Positions 22,347 to 30,659 of a stretch of DNA of 32,123 nt are shown here, in pieces. The number at the start of each line of letters is the position of its first letter. Position 1 is the stretch's first letter. This stretch comes from Alphaproteobacteria bacterium HGW-Alphaproteobacteria-11 (GTDB lineage: Bacteria; Pseudomonadota; Alphaproteobacteria; Parvibaculales; Parvibaculaceae). A model generated the notes under the pieces. That model saw nothing but the letters and a program-made list of their open reading frames with translations, had not been told where the DNA came from and did no database searches. The stretch lies in NCBI GenBank assembly GCA_002841195.1, contig PHEO01000007.1, positions 1-32,123 of the forward strand, written 5' to 3'. The position numbers were made by a program, and so were the translations under genes.

Positions 22347-23296
22347 GACGGCGCGAGAAAGAAGCCGAGAAGCACCGTCAAGGTGACGAGGCTGGCAGCC
22401 GTCGAGAGCACGACGGCACTCGACGCGGCACCCGGCGCCGCACCGTAACGGTTGGCGAGGATCGAGGAGTAAACGCCGGTCGGCATGCCGGCAAGCACCG
22501 TCGCCGCCGCAACCCAGAGCGGCTCAAGCCCGAACACGAACTGCGCCAGCACAAACACCAGTGCCGGATGCGCGACGAGCTTGAAGAGGCTCGTCATCGA
22601 GGCCGCGCCGATCGAACGGCGGATGGCATAGCGCGTCAGCATGCCGCCAAGCACGAAAAGCGCGCAGGGGATGGCCGAGCGCGCCACCATTTCGAGCGAG
22701 TTGTCGACAACCGCCGGCAGCGGCACCCCGAGCTGGCCGTACACGACCCCGCCCGCGATGCCGATGATGACGGGGTTCTTCGCGGTGTTGAGCAGCCCTT
22801 CCTTGAGGATCGCCTGAAAGCGCGGTTGCGCCACGCCGTCGCGAACGCGCGTGAGCTCGAGCAGGAAGGTCGCAATGGTAAAAAGAATGATGCCGTGAAA
22901 GGCGAGGATCAGAAAAACCGGCGTGCCTGCCGCTTCACCGAAACCTGTGAGGATGATCGGCAGGCCGAGCATGATCGTGTTGCCCTGCCCGCAACCGAAT
23001 CCGAGCATGACGCTGTCCTTCGCCGGCCGGCGGAGAACATAAAGCGCGATGAGAGAGCCCACCGCCCAGACGGTCAACATGGCGCCGTAGTAGGAAATCC
23101 ATAGGCCCCAGGGCAACGCCGCCGGAAATTCGGTATGCGCGAGATTGCGGAACAGCAGCACCGGCATTGCGAATGTGAAGACATAGGCATCGAGCCCGTC
23201 GATGACGCCGGCGCCCAGGAGCTTCGAGCGCACCGCCGCATAGCCGAGGCCGATAACGCCAAAGATCGGCAGAACAAGACCGAGAGCGACTTCCAT
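22343..23296 (-). CDS. AEC-family (auxin efflux carrier-like) transporter
   Basis: The 317-residue membrane protein has two sets of about five TM helices, as in AEC/BASS-fold carriers such as malonate or malate permeases. Typical elements are the N-terminal LVLPIFGVIGLGYAAVR, GCGQGNTIMLGLPIILTGFG around the first crossover, and the C-terminal AGMPTGVYSSILANRYG with its conserved Pro. Substrates of bacterial members are mostly small organic anions; none can be named here. The Shine-Dalgarno is weak (GGTCCCCGTC before the ATG). It lies 74 bp downstream of the VWA gene on the same strand, far enough to be a separate unit. Its stop overlaps that of the acyltransferase. Confidence 0.88.
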   Translation of the reverse strand: MEVALGLVLPIFGVIGLGYAAVRSKLLGAGVIDGLDAYVFTFAMPVLLFRNLAHTEFPAALPWGLWISYYGAMLTVWAVGSLIALYVLRRPAKDSVMLGFGCGQGNTIMLGLPIILTGFGEAAGTPVFLILAFHGIILFTIATFLLELTRVRDGVAQPRFQAILKEGLLNTAKNPVIIGIAGGVVYGQLGVPLPAVVDNSLEMVARSAIPCALFVLGGMLTRYAIRRSIGAASMTSLFKLVAHPALVFVLAQFVFGLEPLWVAAATVLAGMPTGVYSSILANRYGAAPGAASSAVVLSTAASLVTLTVLLGFFLAPS

Positions 23297-23370
23297 GACG
23301 GGGACCGCGCGAGAGAAAACCCGCGACGGAACCTATAGGGGCCGCAACATGCCGTCAAAGCAGGTAGAGA

Positions 23371-24051
23371 CTACCAGTCGTAGAGACCCGTGAAGTGCTG
23401 GAAGCCGGCGGCTTGCGCCCAGCGTTCCCATTGTTCGCGCGCACGCTTGGTCACCGCCGGGCTGCCGCCACCCTGCCCGACGCCGAGCATCATCAATTCG
23501 GTGCAACCCTGATAGTAAGCTTCCGGCTTCGGCAACGCGCCGCCGCGCAACATGCGGGTCTGCTCGGAATCCTCGAAACCGTCGGTGAGCAGGATGACGC
23601 GCACATCGCCGGCCGCGCAATCGACCTGATGCGACATCGTCTCCATGAAGGAGACGATATAAGTCCATTGCTGCGCCTTGAGCTTGCCTTCGGCGACAAG
23701 CTGCGGCATCGCCGCGACAAGCGCCGAGACGCCTTCGGCCACCGATTCCGGCCGGGCGCGCGCGGAGATGGTTTCGTCGATCTTCAGCGGGTTCTCGGAA
23801 GAATCATAAGCGCCGAAGGTCCGCACCATGACGCGCGAGCGCACCGGCAGCTTGTCGATCTCCGCAACCATGCGCGCCGCGACGCGCGCCGCATAGGCCT
23901 CGTCCTCGACCAGCGGATTGCTCTTCGACAGATCGAGCCCGATGATGACGGTTTGAGCCCGCGCCGGCGCATCGACGGCACCCGCGCCGGCGGCAAGGAA
24001 CGGCGCCGAAAGAAAAGCCAAGGCGACAGCGAGCGGGGCAAAGTTGCGCAT
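23371..24051 (-). CDS. Exported von Willebrand factor A-domain protein, function unknown
   Basis: The 226-residue protein starts with a hydrophobic signal peptide (LAVALAFLSAPFLAAGAGA) that probably cleaves near residues 25-32. A VWA-like domain follows: IIGLDLSKSNPL (40-44) provides the MIDAS DxSxS metal motif, and VILLTDGFED (156-158 TDG) is the fourth-strand motif. Two Cys (145, 183) could form a periplasmic disulfide. No lipobox is evident. The ATG at 24051 is used because the signal peptide begins there and the longer track ORF runs through the upstream gene. The gene sits 5 bp after the four-TM protein gene, so it is the last member of a tight three-gene operon. The partner ligand is unknown. 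Confidence 0.83.
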   Translation of the reverse strand: MRNFAPLAVALAFLSAPFLAAGAGAVDAPARAQTVIIGLDLSKSNPLVEDEAYAARVAARMVAEIDKLPVRSRVMVRTFGAYDSSENPLKIDETISARARPESVAEGVSALVAAMPQLVAEGKLKAQQWTYIVSFMETMSHQVDCAAGDVRVILLTDGFEDSEQTRMLRGGALPKPEAYYQGCTELMMLGVGQGGGSPAVTKRAREQWERWAQAAGFQHFTGLYDW

Positions 24052-24056
24052 GCCGC

Positions 24057-25148
24057 TCACTCGCCCGCCCGGCCGATGGGAATTCGGCGCGAACCGCGCG
24101 GCGGCAGGATTTCGCCGAAAGGTTCGCGAACGGCTTCCATCCGCGACGGTCCGGCCTTCATCGCGTTGCGCGAGCGCCGCTCCCACCAATCGTCGAAAAG
24201 CTTCTCGTAGCGGCCGAGATGACGCGAATCCTCGCAGGCCTTGACGCGCTCGCTGGCATGGCCGTTGACCAGCAACTTCTCCTTGCGCATGCCGAGAAAA
24301 CCGCGTCGCGGCGCCACGGTGATGCCGTTGCGGCGCGCGTCGTCGAGTCCCTGTTCGTAGGCGCGGCATTCGCGCATCAGACCCGTCCACAGAAGATGAC
24401 GCCGGTTCTCCGGGCCTTCCATTTCGGCCAGCGCATGGCGGTTGCTGTCATACTCGGCCTCGAGCGCGGCAAGCCGCTCCATCGCCGTGCGGCGATGCTT
24501 GAAGTCGCGCGCATGGAAGACGCGGCGCAGCGCCGTGATCGCATAGTGAATGCAGAGCGCGGCAACGCCGGTAACGACAAGAAAGACGATCCCGAGCGAG
24601 GCGAGCCATGCGAGCGGCTGCCAGCCGCGCATCTGGTCGACCTCGGAAGCGACGCGCACCGTTTCCTGGGTCGCCGTCGAGGCGATGCCGAGACCGGCCA
24701 GTGCATTGCCGAGCGAGGAGCCGACGCTGCCGTCGCTCGTCGCCGCGATGCCGTTCGGCAGCGACATCAGCGCCAGCAACACGCCGACGCCGAGCAGCAT
24801 GGCGAGCGCCAGCACGAAAACGATGCGGACAAAGACCGCCTTGCCGAAAGCGCCGAGCTGCTCGTAAAGGATATGGGCGGCGACGGTGGCGAAAAGCACC
24901 TGCATCGACTTGAAGGCAACCGACGAGCCGAGCGCACCGGGCAGTTCGAGGAACTCGTTGGCGAGCGCCCGCGTCCAGAATTCGCTGACGATCGCATAGT
25001 CGACGATCAGCGCGCCAACGGCGATGAGCCCGATCAGGATGAAGGCGAAGAAATGAAACGAGGCGAACCGCGCCTCGCGCTCGCTTGCGACATAGTTGCG
25101 CGAAATCTGCGCGCGCGTGTCTTCGGGAATGAGTGTCGTCGCGCTCAT
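24057..25148 (-). CDS. Four-TM membrane protein of unknown function
   Basis: I do not recognise this 363-residue protein. It has four likely TM helices, near residues 31-55, 78-98, 104-129 and 178-203. The 50-residue loop between the third and fourth is Gly/Ser/Ala-rich (TSDGSVGSSLGNALAGLG). The C-terminal 150 residues are charged and probably cytoplasmic. They start with a helix or coiled coil (DFKHRRTAMERLAALEAEYD) and contain MRECRAYEQGLDDARRNG and a Trp-rich FDDWWERRSR. The pattern of an N-terminal TM cluster and a long helical tail loosely recalls MotA/ExbB-like proteins, but no family motif supports that. Its start overlaps the stop of the small upstream gene as ATGA, and the VWA gene follows after 5 bp. 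Confidence 0.8.
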   Translation of the reverse strand: MSATTLIPEDTRAQISRNYVASEREARFASFHFFAFILIGLIAVGALIVDYAIVSEFWTRALANEFLELPGALGSSVAFKSMQVLFATVAAHILYEQLGAFGKAVFVRIVFVLALAMLLGVGVLLALMSLPNGIAATSDGSVGSSLGNALAGLGIASTATQETVRVASEVDQMRGWQPLAWLASLGIVFLVVTGVAALCIHYAITALRRVFHARDFKHRRTAMERLAALEAEYDSNRHALAEMEGPENRRHLLWTGLMRECRAYEQGLDDARRNGITVAPRRGFLGMRKEKLLVNGHASERVKACEDSRHLGRYEKLFDDWWERRSRNAMKAGPSRMEAVREPFGEILPPRGSRRIPIGRAGE

Positions 25149-25435
25149 GATTTCGCCCTCCGGCTGAAGAAGCCCTTGCGCTTCGGCGTCTCGGACGCGG
25201 CGCTTTCAAGCGGCGCGGAAAGGCGCTTGGCTAGTTCGACGACTTCGCGTTCCAGCGTTTCCTGCCGCGCGCGCCGCCGCGCCAGCTCGGCGGCATAGGC
25301 CGCGTCGAGCTCGGAAAGCCGCGAGAAAACATGAAGCTCGGGAAGCGGCTCCGCGGCGCGGCCATAGTGATAGGCCGTCTGCCCCTTGCCTTGCGCGCCG
25401 CCCGGCGCACTCCCCGTATCGAAACCGTCGCTCAT
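25145..25435 (-). CDS. Small coiled-coil protein, first gene of the VWA operon
   Basis: I do not recognise this 96-residue protein. It has a disordered Gly-rich N-terminus, a conserved-looking YHYGRAAEPLPELHVFSRLSELD segment (named in part) and then a Glu/Arg/Leu-rich helix. That helix (AYAAELARRRARQETLEREV, about 46-65) is probably a coiled coil. The tail KRKGFFSRRAKS is very basic. The ATG at 25435 is preceded by AAGGATC at a usable distance; the track ORF adds eight residues. The stop overlaps the next start (ATGA), so it is translationally coupled to the four-TM gene. It may bind the cytoplasmic helical tail of that protein, which is inference only. Confidence 0.75.
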   Translation of the reverse strand: MSDGFDTGSAPGGAQGKGQTAYHYGRAAEPLPELHVFSRLSELDAAYAAELARRRARQETLEREVVELAKRLSAPLESAASETPKRKGFFSRRAKS

Positions 25436-25548
25436 CAGCCCGATCCTTTTCTGACACAACCGGCATTAACACTCTGGGAGAGTAACACCGGTCGACAGGC
25501 AGGCGGAGTCTGGAAAAATGAAATCGTCGAGATGAGAGGGCGCCCGCC

Positions 25549-25565
25549 ACACCTTAACAAGGTGT
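25549..25565. repeat. Perfect inverted repeat ACACCTT-AAC-AAGGTGT
   Basis: A 7-bp perfect palindrome with a 3-bp centre lies in the 213-bp gap between the end of Ecm (25649) and the small coiled-coil gene (25435). No T-tract follows on either strand, so it is not a standard terminator. It could be an operator or 5'-UTR hairpin for the VWA operon. No convincing promoter was found in the gap. Confidence 0.4.
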
Positions 25566-25648
25566 CTCATTGAAGGACTCCAATGCGGCGGAAAGATTAT
25601 GGGAATATGGCAAGAATGTGATGACTGCCCGCTAAATCGGCAGCCGCC

Positions 25649-27652
25649 TCACGCCGCCTCATCCGTGTTGTAATCCACCAGCCGCACGACTTCAGCCATG
25701 ATGTCGGTGATCTGGAAATCCTTGGGCGTGTAGATGGCGGCGACGCCGGCGGCGCGGAGCTTTTCCTCGTCATCCGCGGGGATGATACCGCCGACGACGA
25801 CCGGGATGTCGGTGAGCCCCGCCTCGCGCATCCGCTGCATCACATCCTCAACCAGCGGCACGTGACTGCCCGACAGGATCGACAGCCCGACGACATGCAC
25901 GTCGCCCTGCTGCGCCGATGCGACGATCTGTTCAGGCGTCAGGCGGATACCGTCATAAACGACATCCATGCCGCAATCGCGCGCGCGCACCGCGATCTGC
26001 TCGGCGCCGTTCGAATGACCGTCGAGGCCGGGCTTGCCGACAAGGAACTTCAGGCGGCGGCCGAGCTTCGAGGACACCGCATCGACCATCGCCCGCACCG
26101 GGTCGAGATCGCCCGGCGCATTGCGCGCCGCGCGGGAAACGCCGGTCGGCGCGCGATATTCGCCGAAAATCTGCCGGAGCGCCGTGCCCCACTCGCCGGT
26201 GGTGACGCCGGCCTTGGCACATACGATCGACGGCTCCATGATGTTGCGGCCTTCCTTGGCGGCGCGGCGCAGATCGGCAAGCGCCGCCTCGACTGCCTCC
26301 TTGTCGCGCGCCGCACGCCAGGCTTCGAGCGCCGCGACCTGCTCGGCCTCGACGCCGGCATCGACGACATGGATCGACCCCGCGCCGGTCGAAAGCGGCG
26401 ACGGCGCCGTTTCGACATAGCGGTTGACGCCGACCACGACCTGCCGACCGGCCTCGATTTCCTCAAGCCGCGCCGAATTGGATTCGACGAGGCGTTCTTT
26501 CATATAGGCGCTGTCGACGGCCGCCACCGCGCCGCCCATCTCCTCGATCCGCGCCAGTTCCTCGCGCGCTTCAACCTTCAGCGCCTCAACCTTGGCGTCC
26601 ATTGCCTTCGAGCCGTCGAAGATGTCGCCATATTCGAGAAGGTCGGTTTCATAAGCGAGAATCTGCTGCGCGCGAAGCGACCATTGCTGGTCCCAGGGCC
26701 GCGGCAGACCAAGCGCCTCGTTCCACGCCGGAAGCTGCACCGCGCGGGCACGGGCGTTCTTCGACAGCGTCACCGCCAGCATTTCAAGCAGGATGCGATA
26801 GACGTTGTTTTCCGGCTGCTGCTCGGTGAGGCCGAGCGAATTGACCTGCACCCCATAGCGGAAGCGGCGGAGCTTTGCGTCCTCGACACCGTAGCGGTCG
26901 CGGCAGATCTCGTCCCAGAGATCGACAAAGGCGCGCATCTTGGCGATCTCGGTGATGAAGCGCACACCGGCATTGACGAAAAAGCTGATGCGGCCGACGA
27001 CTTGCGGAAAATCCGTCTCCGGCACCTGTCCGCTCGCCTTCAGCCGGTCGAGCACCGCCTGCGCGGTCGCCAGCGCAAAGGCAAGCTCCTGCACCGGCGT
27101 CGCACCCGCTTCCTGCAAATGATAGGAGCAGACGTTTGTGGGATTCCACTTCGGCACTTCGCGGTAAGTGTAGGAAACGATGTCGGTGATGAGGCGCATC
27201 GAAGGCTCGGGCGGAAACACATAAGTGCCGCGCGAGAGATATTCCTTGATGATGTCGTTCTGGACCGTGCCCTGAAGTTTCGCCCGGTCGGCGCCGTGCT
27301 CGTCCGCCACCGCGATATAGAGCGCCAGCAGCCATGCCGCCGTCGCGTTGATCGTCATGGAGGTGTTCATCTGCTCCATCGGGATCGCGTCGAAGAGAGC
27401 CCGCATGTCGCCGATGTGAGAAACGGGAACGCCAACCTTGCCGACCTCGCCGCGCGCCAGCACATGGTCGCTGTCGTAGCCGGTCTGCGTCGGCAGGTCG
27501 AAGGCGATCGAAAGGCCGGTCTGGCCGCGCGAAAGATTGGTGCGGTAAAGCGCGTTCGAGGCTTTCGCCGTCGAATGGCCGGCATAGGTGCGGAAAATCC
27601 AGGGATTGTCCTTTGCCGGAACGTTCCCGCCGCCCTCACTGCCCTTGCTCAT
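25649..27652 (-). CDS. ecm: Ethylmalonyl-CoA mutase-type B12-dependent mutase (Ecm/MeaA)
   Basis: This 667-residue adenosylcobalamin-dependent acyl-CoA mutase has a single chain: an N-terminal TIM barrel and a C-terminal B12 domain. The barrel has WIFRTYAGHSTAKASNALYR, FDLPTQTGYDSDH and MNTSMTINATAAW. The B12 domain has GKPGLDGHSNGAEQ (Asp544-x-His546-x-x-Gly), SILSGSH and VVVGGIIP. The TYAGHSTAKASN segment is the pattern I associate with ethylmalonyl-CoA mutase, in contrast to TxRPYAGFST of methylmalonyl-CoA mutase, and Ccr lies nearby. It converts (2R)-ethylmalonyl-CoA to methylsuccinyl-CoA. GAGGG supports the ATG at 27652. The upstream region carries a palindrome whose core repeats before ccr. 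A methylmalonyl-CoA mutase cannot be wholly excluded. Confidence 0.9.
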   Translation of the reverse strand: MSKGSEGGGNVPAKDNPWIFRTYAGHSTAKASNALYRTNLSRGQTGLSIAFDLPTQTGYDSDHVLARGEVGKVGVPVSHIGDMRALFDAIPMEQMNTSMTINATAAWLLALYIAVADEHGADRAKLQGTVQNDIIKEYLSRGTYVFPPEPSMRLITDIVSYTYREVPKWNPTNVCSYHLQEAGATPVQELAFALATAQAVLDRLKASGQVPETDFPQVVGRISFFVNAGVRFITEIAKMRAFVDLWDEICRDRYGVEDAKLRRFRYGVQVNSLGLTEQQPENNVYRILLEMLAVTLSKNARARAVQLPAWNEALGLPRPWDQQWSLRAQQILAYETDLLEYGDIFDGSKAMDAKVEALKVEAREELARIEEMGGAVAAVDSAYMKERLVESNSARLEEIEAGRQVVVGVNRYVETAPSPLSTGAGSIHVVDAGVEAEQVAALEAWRAARDKEAVEAALADLRRAAKEGRNIMEPSIVCAKAGVTTGEWGTALRQIFGEYRAPTGVSRAARNAPGDLDPVRAMVDAVSSKLGRRLKFLVGKPGLDGHSNGAEQIAVRARDCGMDVVYDGIRLTPEQIVASAQQGDVHVVGLSILSGSHVPLVEDVMQRMREAGLTDIPVVVGGIIPADDEEKLRAAGVAAIYTPKDFQITDIMAEVVRLVDYNTDEAA

Positions 27653-27701
27653 TAACTTGCCCTCGCGTCAACCGACCTTCCGCAGACCCATTATCACAGG
27701 C

Positions 27702-27717
27702 TTTGCTGCGCTGCAAA
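27702..27717. promoter_or_regulatory. Candidate operator upstream of ecm and the acyl-CoA dehydrogenase
   Basis: TTTGCTGCGCTGCAAA is a 16-bp palindrome with one mismatched pair. On the ecm strand it reads TTTGCAGCGCAGCAAA, covers a TTGCAG hexamer and lies 6 bp upstream of GATAAT (complement of 27690-27695). Its core TTGCAGCGCA recurs upstream of ccr at 29301. It sits in the divergent gap, so it could serve both genes. Confidence 0.5.
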
Positions 27718-27838
27718 AGAGGTGTTGCGGCGCTGCTTGCCCCCTCAATCCGGGGCGCGCACGACAATGGATATCGCGCCGCGGCCGGACGCGTTAACCT
27801 GCGCGCACCGAAACTGAAAACACAATGGATGGAATTTG

Positions 27839-29086
27839 ATGTCAGACCTCGACCAGGACCTGTTTCAGCTTGCGATGTCGGAAAAGGCGCGCCCGCTGAT
27901 GGCGGCCGTGCAGAAGCACATTGCCGAAAATGTAGAGCCGATCACGGAAGAATTTTTCCGCCTCCACGACGAGAAGACCGACCGCTGGAGCTGGCATCCG
28001 CGCCAGCTTGAGCTGCTGGAAGGCGCCAAGAACAAGGCCAAGGAATCGGGCTTGTGGAACTTCTTCCTGCCGGATTCCGAAATCGGCTCCGGCCTCACCA
28101 ATCTCGACTACGCCTATATCGCGGTCGAGCTCGGCAAATCGCCGCTCGCATCGGAATCGCTGAATTGCAGCGCGCCCGACACCGGCAACATGGAAGTGCT
28201 GGAACGCGTCGGCACGCCCGCGCAGAAGAAGAAGTGGCTGGAGCCGCTCCTCAATGGCGAAATCCGTTCCGCCTATGCGATGACCGAGCCGGATGTGCCG
28301 AGTTCCGACGCCAAGAACGTGCGCACCAGCGCCGTGCTCGACGGAGACGAATGGGTCATCAACGGAGAGAAGTTCTATATTTCCGGCGCCGGCGATCCGC
28401 GCTGCAAGATCATGATCGTGATGGTGCGCACGAGCCCGGACGCACCGCCAAGCAAACAGCAATCGCAGATCCTCGTACCGATCGACACGCCCGGCGTCGA
28501 AATTCTCGGGCCGATGAAGGTCTTCGGCAAGGACCATGCGCCGCATGGCCACATGCATATCCGCTTCAACAATGTGCGTGTGCCGAAGGAAAATATCCTG
28601 CTGGGCGAAGGCCGCGGCTTCGAAATCAGCCAGGTGCGCCTCGGCCCCGGCCGCATCCATCACTGCATGCGTTCGATCGGCAAGGCGGAAAAGGCGCTGG
28701 AACTGATGGTGAGGCGCTCGGCCACGCGCGAAGCCTTCGGCAAGCCGATCGCCAAGCTCGGCGGCAATCTTGAGATCATTTCGCGCGCCCGCATCGAGAT
28801 CAATGCGATGCGTCTCGCCGTGCTGCAGGCCGCGAGAGCCATGGACGTGCTGGGCAACAAGGAAGCCCGCGTCTATGTCAGCGCGGTCAAGGCGATGGTG
28901 CCGGAGAAAGTCTGCCTCATCATCGATCAGGCGATCCAGATGCACGGCGCCGCCGGCATCTCGCAATGGACGCCGCTCGCCGACATGTACACCGACATGC
29001 GCCATCTGCGCTTTGCCGACGGCCCCGACGAAGTACATCACATGGTCGTCGGCCGCGCCGAGGTGCAGAAGCACGGTCTCTGGTAG
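27839..29086 (+). CDS. Acyl-CoA dehydrogenase (ACAD10/11-like)
   Basis: The 415-residue FAD-dependent enzyme introduces an alpha-beta double bond into an acyl-CoA and passes electrons to ETF. Domain order is standard: N-terminal helices with WNFFLPDSEIGSGL, a beta domain with YAMTEPDVPSSDAKN (FAD/substrate loop) and WVINGEKFYISGAGDP, and a C-terminal helical bundle with RLGPGRIHHCMR, QMHGAAGISQWTPLA and ADGPDEVHHMV. RLGPGRIHH and GPDEVH fit the ACAD10/11-like branch, which often takes long or branched chains. It is shorter than methylsuccinyl-CoA dehydrogenase (about 550 residues), so it is probably not the missing Mcd step. The ATG at 27839 is used, with TTG at 27836 a minor alternative. It is divergent from ecm and upstream of ccr. 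Confidence 0.92.
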   Translation: MSDLDQDLFQLAMSEKARPLMAAVQKHIAENVEPITEEFFRLHDEKTDRWSWHPRQLELLEGAKNKAKESGLWNFFLPDSEIGSGLTNLDYAYIAVELGKSPLASESLNCSAPDTGNMEVLERVGTPAQKKKWLEPLLNGEIRSAYAMTEPDVPSSDAKNVRTSAVLDGDEWVINGEKFYISGAGDPRCKIMIVMVRTSPDAPPSKQQSQILVPIDTPGVEILGPMKVFGKDHAPHGHMHIRFNNVRVPKENILLGEGRGFEISQVRLGPGRIHHCMRSIGKAEKALELMVRRSATREAFGKPIAKLGGNLEIISRARIEINAMRLAVLQAARAMDVLGNKEARVYVSAVKAMVPEKVCLIIDQAIQMHGAAGISQWTPLADMYTDMRHLRFADGPDEVHHMVVGRAEVQKHGLW

Positions 29087-29117
29087 GGTCGGCGCATAAT
29101 CGGCGCTGAAATGAAAA

Positions 29118-29146
29118 CCGCCGCGTGGAGACAATCCGCGCGGCGG
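29118..29146 (+). terminator. Possible terminator hairpin after the acyl-CoA dehydrogenase
   Basis: CCGCCGCG (29118-29125) and CGCGGCGG (29139-29146) form an 8-bp stem with a 13-nt loop that has an inner GGA/TCC pairing. Four A's precede it, but only GCTTCTG follows, so the T-tract is poor. It starts 31 bp after the stop codon. Confidence 0.4.
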
Positions 29147-29300
29147 GCTTCTGCCGATGCCAAACATGAACACGAAGCCGTTGGGCCTACGCCGTTGCCC
29201 GTCCCGCGGGTTCGACCATGAGGCGTCTTGCTCCGCAGTTCAGTTGACGACAGGTCGAAAAGCCGCGGGTTTCTGCGGTTTTGGCACCAAACTTTCGATA

Positions 29301-29311
29301 TTGCAGCGCAA
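29301..29311. promoter_or_regulatory. Candidate operator upstream of ccr
   Basis: TTGCAGCGCAA is a short palindrome (TTGC/GCAA), 80 bp before the ccr start and followed by a run of A. It shares the 10-mer TTGCAGCGCA with the ecm upstream palindrome at 27702-27717. Common control of the two ethylmalonyl-CoA pathway genes is inferred. Confidence 0.45.
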
Positions 29312-29391
29312 AAAAAGTCCTTGCGTCCCCGGCGTCAAATGCCAATGATCCGCGCCATCGAGCGGTATCGAACGGCGGACGAGGTGGAGTT

Positions 29392-30657
29392 ATGACGGAT
29401 ACGGACAAAAAAGATCTCTACGAGATCGGAGAGATACCGCCGCTCGGCCATGTGCCGGAGAAGATGTATGCCTGGGCGATCCGCCGCGACCGCGAGGGTC
29501 CGCCGCAACAGGCGATGCAGGTGGAGGCGGTGCCCACCTGGGAAATCGACTCAAACGAGGTGCTCGTCCTCGTGATGGCGGCCGGCGTCAACTACAACGG
29601 CATCTGGGCCGGCCTCGGCACACCGGTTTCGGTTTTCGACGTTCACAAGCAGCCCTATCACATCGCCGGCTCGGATGCGTCGGGCATCGTCTATGCGGTC
29701 GGCGCCAAGGTGAAGCGCTGGAAGGTCGGCGACGAAGTCGTCATCCATTGCAACCAGGACGATGGCGACGACGAGGAATGCAATGGCGGCGATCCGATGT
29801 TCTCGCCGACGCAGCGCATCTGGGGTTACGAAACGCCGGACGGTTCCTTCGCGCAATTCTGCCGCGTGCAATCGCAACAGTTGATGCCGCGCCCGAAACA
29901 CCTGACATGGGAAGAAAGCGCCTGCTACACGCTGACGCTGGCAACCGCCTATCGCATGCTGTTCGGACATGCGCCGCATATTCTGGCGCCCGGACAGAAC
30001 GTGCTGGTGTGGGGCGCGAGCGGAGGCCTCGGCTCTTTCGCCGTGCAGCTCTGCGCGACGGCGGGCGCGCACGCCATCGGCGTCATTTCCGACGACAGCA
30101 AACATGATTTCGTGATGTCGATGGGCGCGAAAGGCGTAATCAACCGCAAGCATTTCGATTGCTGGGGCCAATTGCCGAAGGTCAACTCGGCCGAGTTCAA
30201 CGACTTCATGAAGGAAGCGCGCAAATTCGGCAAGGCGATCTGGGACATCACCGGCAAGGGCATCGACCCCGACATCGTGTTCGAGCATCCGGGCGAGGCG
30301 ACGTTCCCCGTTTCCTGCATGGTGACGAAGCGCGGCGGCATGGTTGTGTTCTGCGCCGGCACCAGCGGCTTCAATCTGACATTCGACGCACGCTTCGTAT
30401 GGATGCGGCAGAAGCGCATTCAGGGATCGCATTTCGCGCATCTGAAACAGGCATCGGCCGCCAACCAGCTCGTAATCGAGCGGCGCATCGACCCCTGCAT
30501 GTCGGAAGTCTTTCCGTGGGCGGACATTCCGCTGGCGCATGACAAGATGTGGAAGAACGAGCACCTGCCGGGCAACATGGCGGTGCTTGTGTCGGCCGCG
30601 CGGCCGGGCCTGCGCACCTTCGAGGACACGATCGAGGCGGGCAAAAAGGCGGCCTAA
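29392..30657 (+). CDS. ccr: Crotonyl-CoA carboxylase/reductase
   Basis: This 421-residue zinc-free MDR-family enzyme catalyses NADPH-dependent reductive carboxylation of crotonyl-CoA to ethylmalonyl-CoA, the key step of the ethylmalonyl-CoA pathway. Family marks are GVNYNGIWAGLG, IAGSDASGIVYAVG, WGYETPDGSFAQF, the NADPH site VLVWGASGGLGSFAVQL, the insert NRKHFDCWGQLP and QGSHFAHLKQA. GYET and GSHFAH are the stretches I expect to hold the CO2-pocket Glu and His. The ATG at 29392 follows GGTGGAG at close range; the track start at 29281 lies in non-coding sequence. With Ecm in the same locus, this organism can probably assimilate acetyl-CoA without isocitrate lyase. Mcd, epimerase and Mcl are not in the window. 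Confidence 0.95.
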   Translation: MTDTDKKDLYEIGEIPPLGHVPEKMYAWAIRRDREGPPQQAMQVEAVPTWEIDSNEVLVLVMAAGVNYNGIWAGLGTPVSVFDVHKQPYHIAGSDASGIVYAVGAKVKRWKVGDEVVIHCNQDDGDDEECNGGDPMFSPTQRIWGYETPDGSFAQFCRVQSQQLMPRPKHLTWEESACYTLTLATAYRMLFGHAPHILAPGQNVLVWGASGGLGSFAVQLCATAGAHAIGVISDDSKHDFVMSMGAKGVINRKHFDCWGQLPKVNSAEFNDFMKEARKFGKAIWDITGKGIDPDIVFEHPGEATFPVSCMVTKRGGMVVFCAGTSGFNLTFDARFVWMRQKRIQGSHFAHLKQASAANQLVIERRIDPCMSEVFPWADIPLAHDKMWKNEHLPGNMAVLVSAARPGLRTFEDTIEAGKKAA

Positions 30658-30659
30658 GA

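Larger units (their letters stand above)
29087..29391. other. Non-coding gap between the acyl-CoA dehydrogenase and ccr
   Basis: No credible gene lies in these 305 bp. A GC hairpin (29118-29146), a second hairpin with AAAA/TTTT flanks (29258-29282: CCGC-loop-GCGG) and the TTGCAGCGCAA palindrome (29301-29311) are the only structures seen. The short track ORFs here have no ribosome-binding site. A ccr promoter should lie in the right half, but no clear -35/-10 pair was found. Confidence 0.6.

Noticed and set aside
25862-27655. 597-aa plus-strand ORF opposite ecm
   Set aside because: Arg/His-rich shadow of the GC-rich ecm gene. The mutase on the other strand has unmistakable motifs.
27839-29086. 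Methylsuccinyl-CoA dehydrogenase (Mcd), which would complete the pathway with Ccr and Ecm
   Set aside because: The protein is about 130 residues too short and carries ACAD10/11-like motifs (RLGPGRIHH, GPDEVH).
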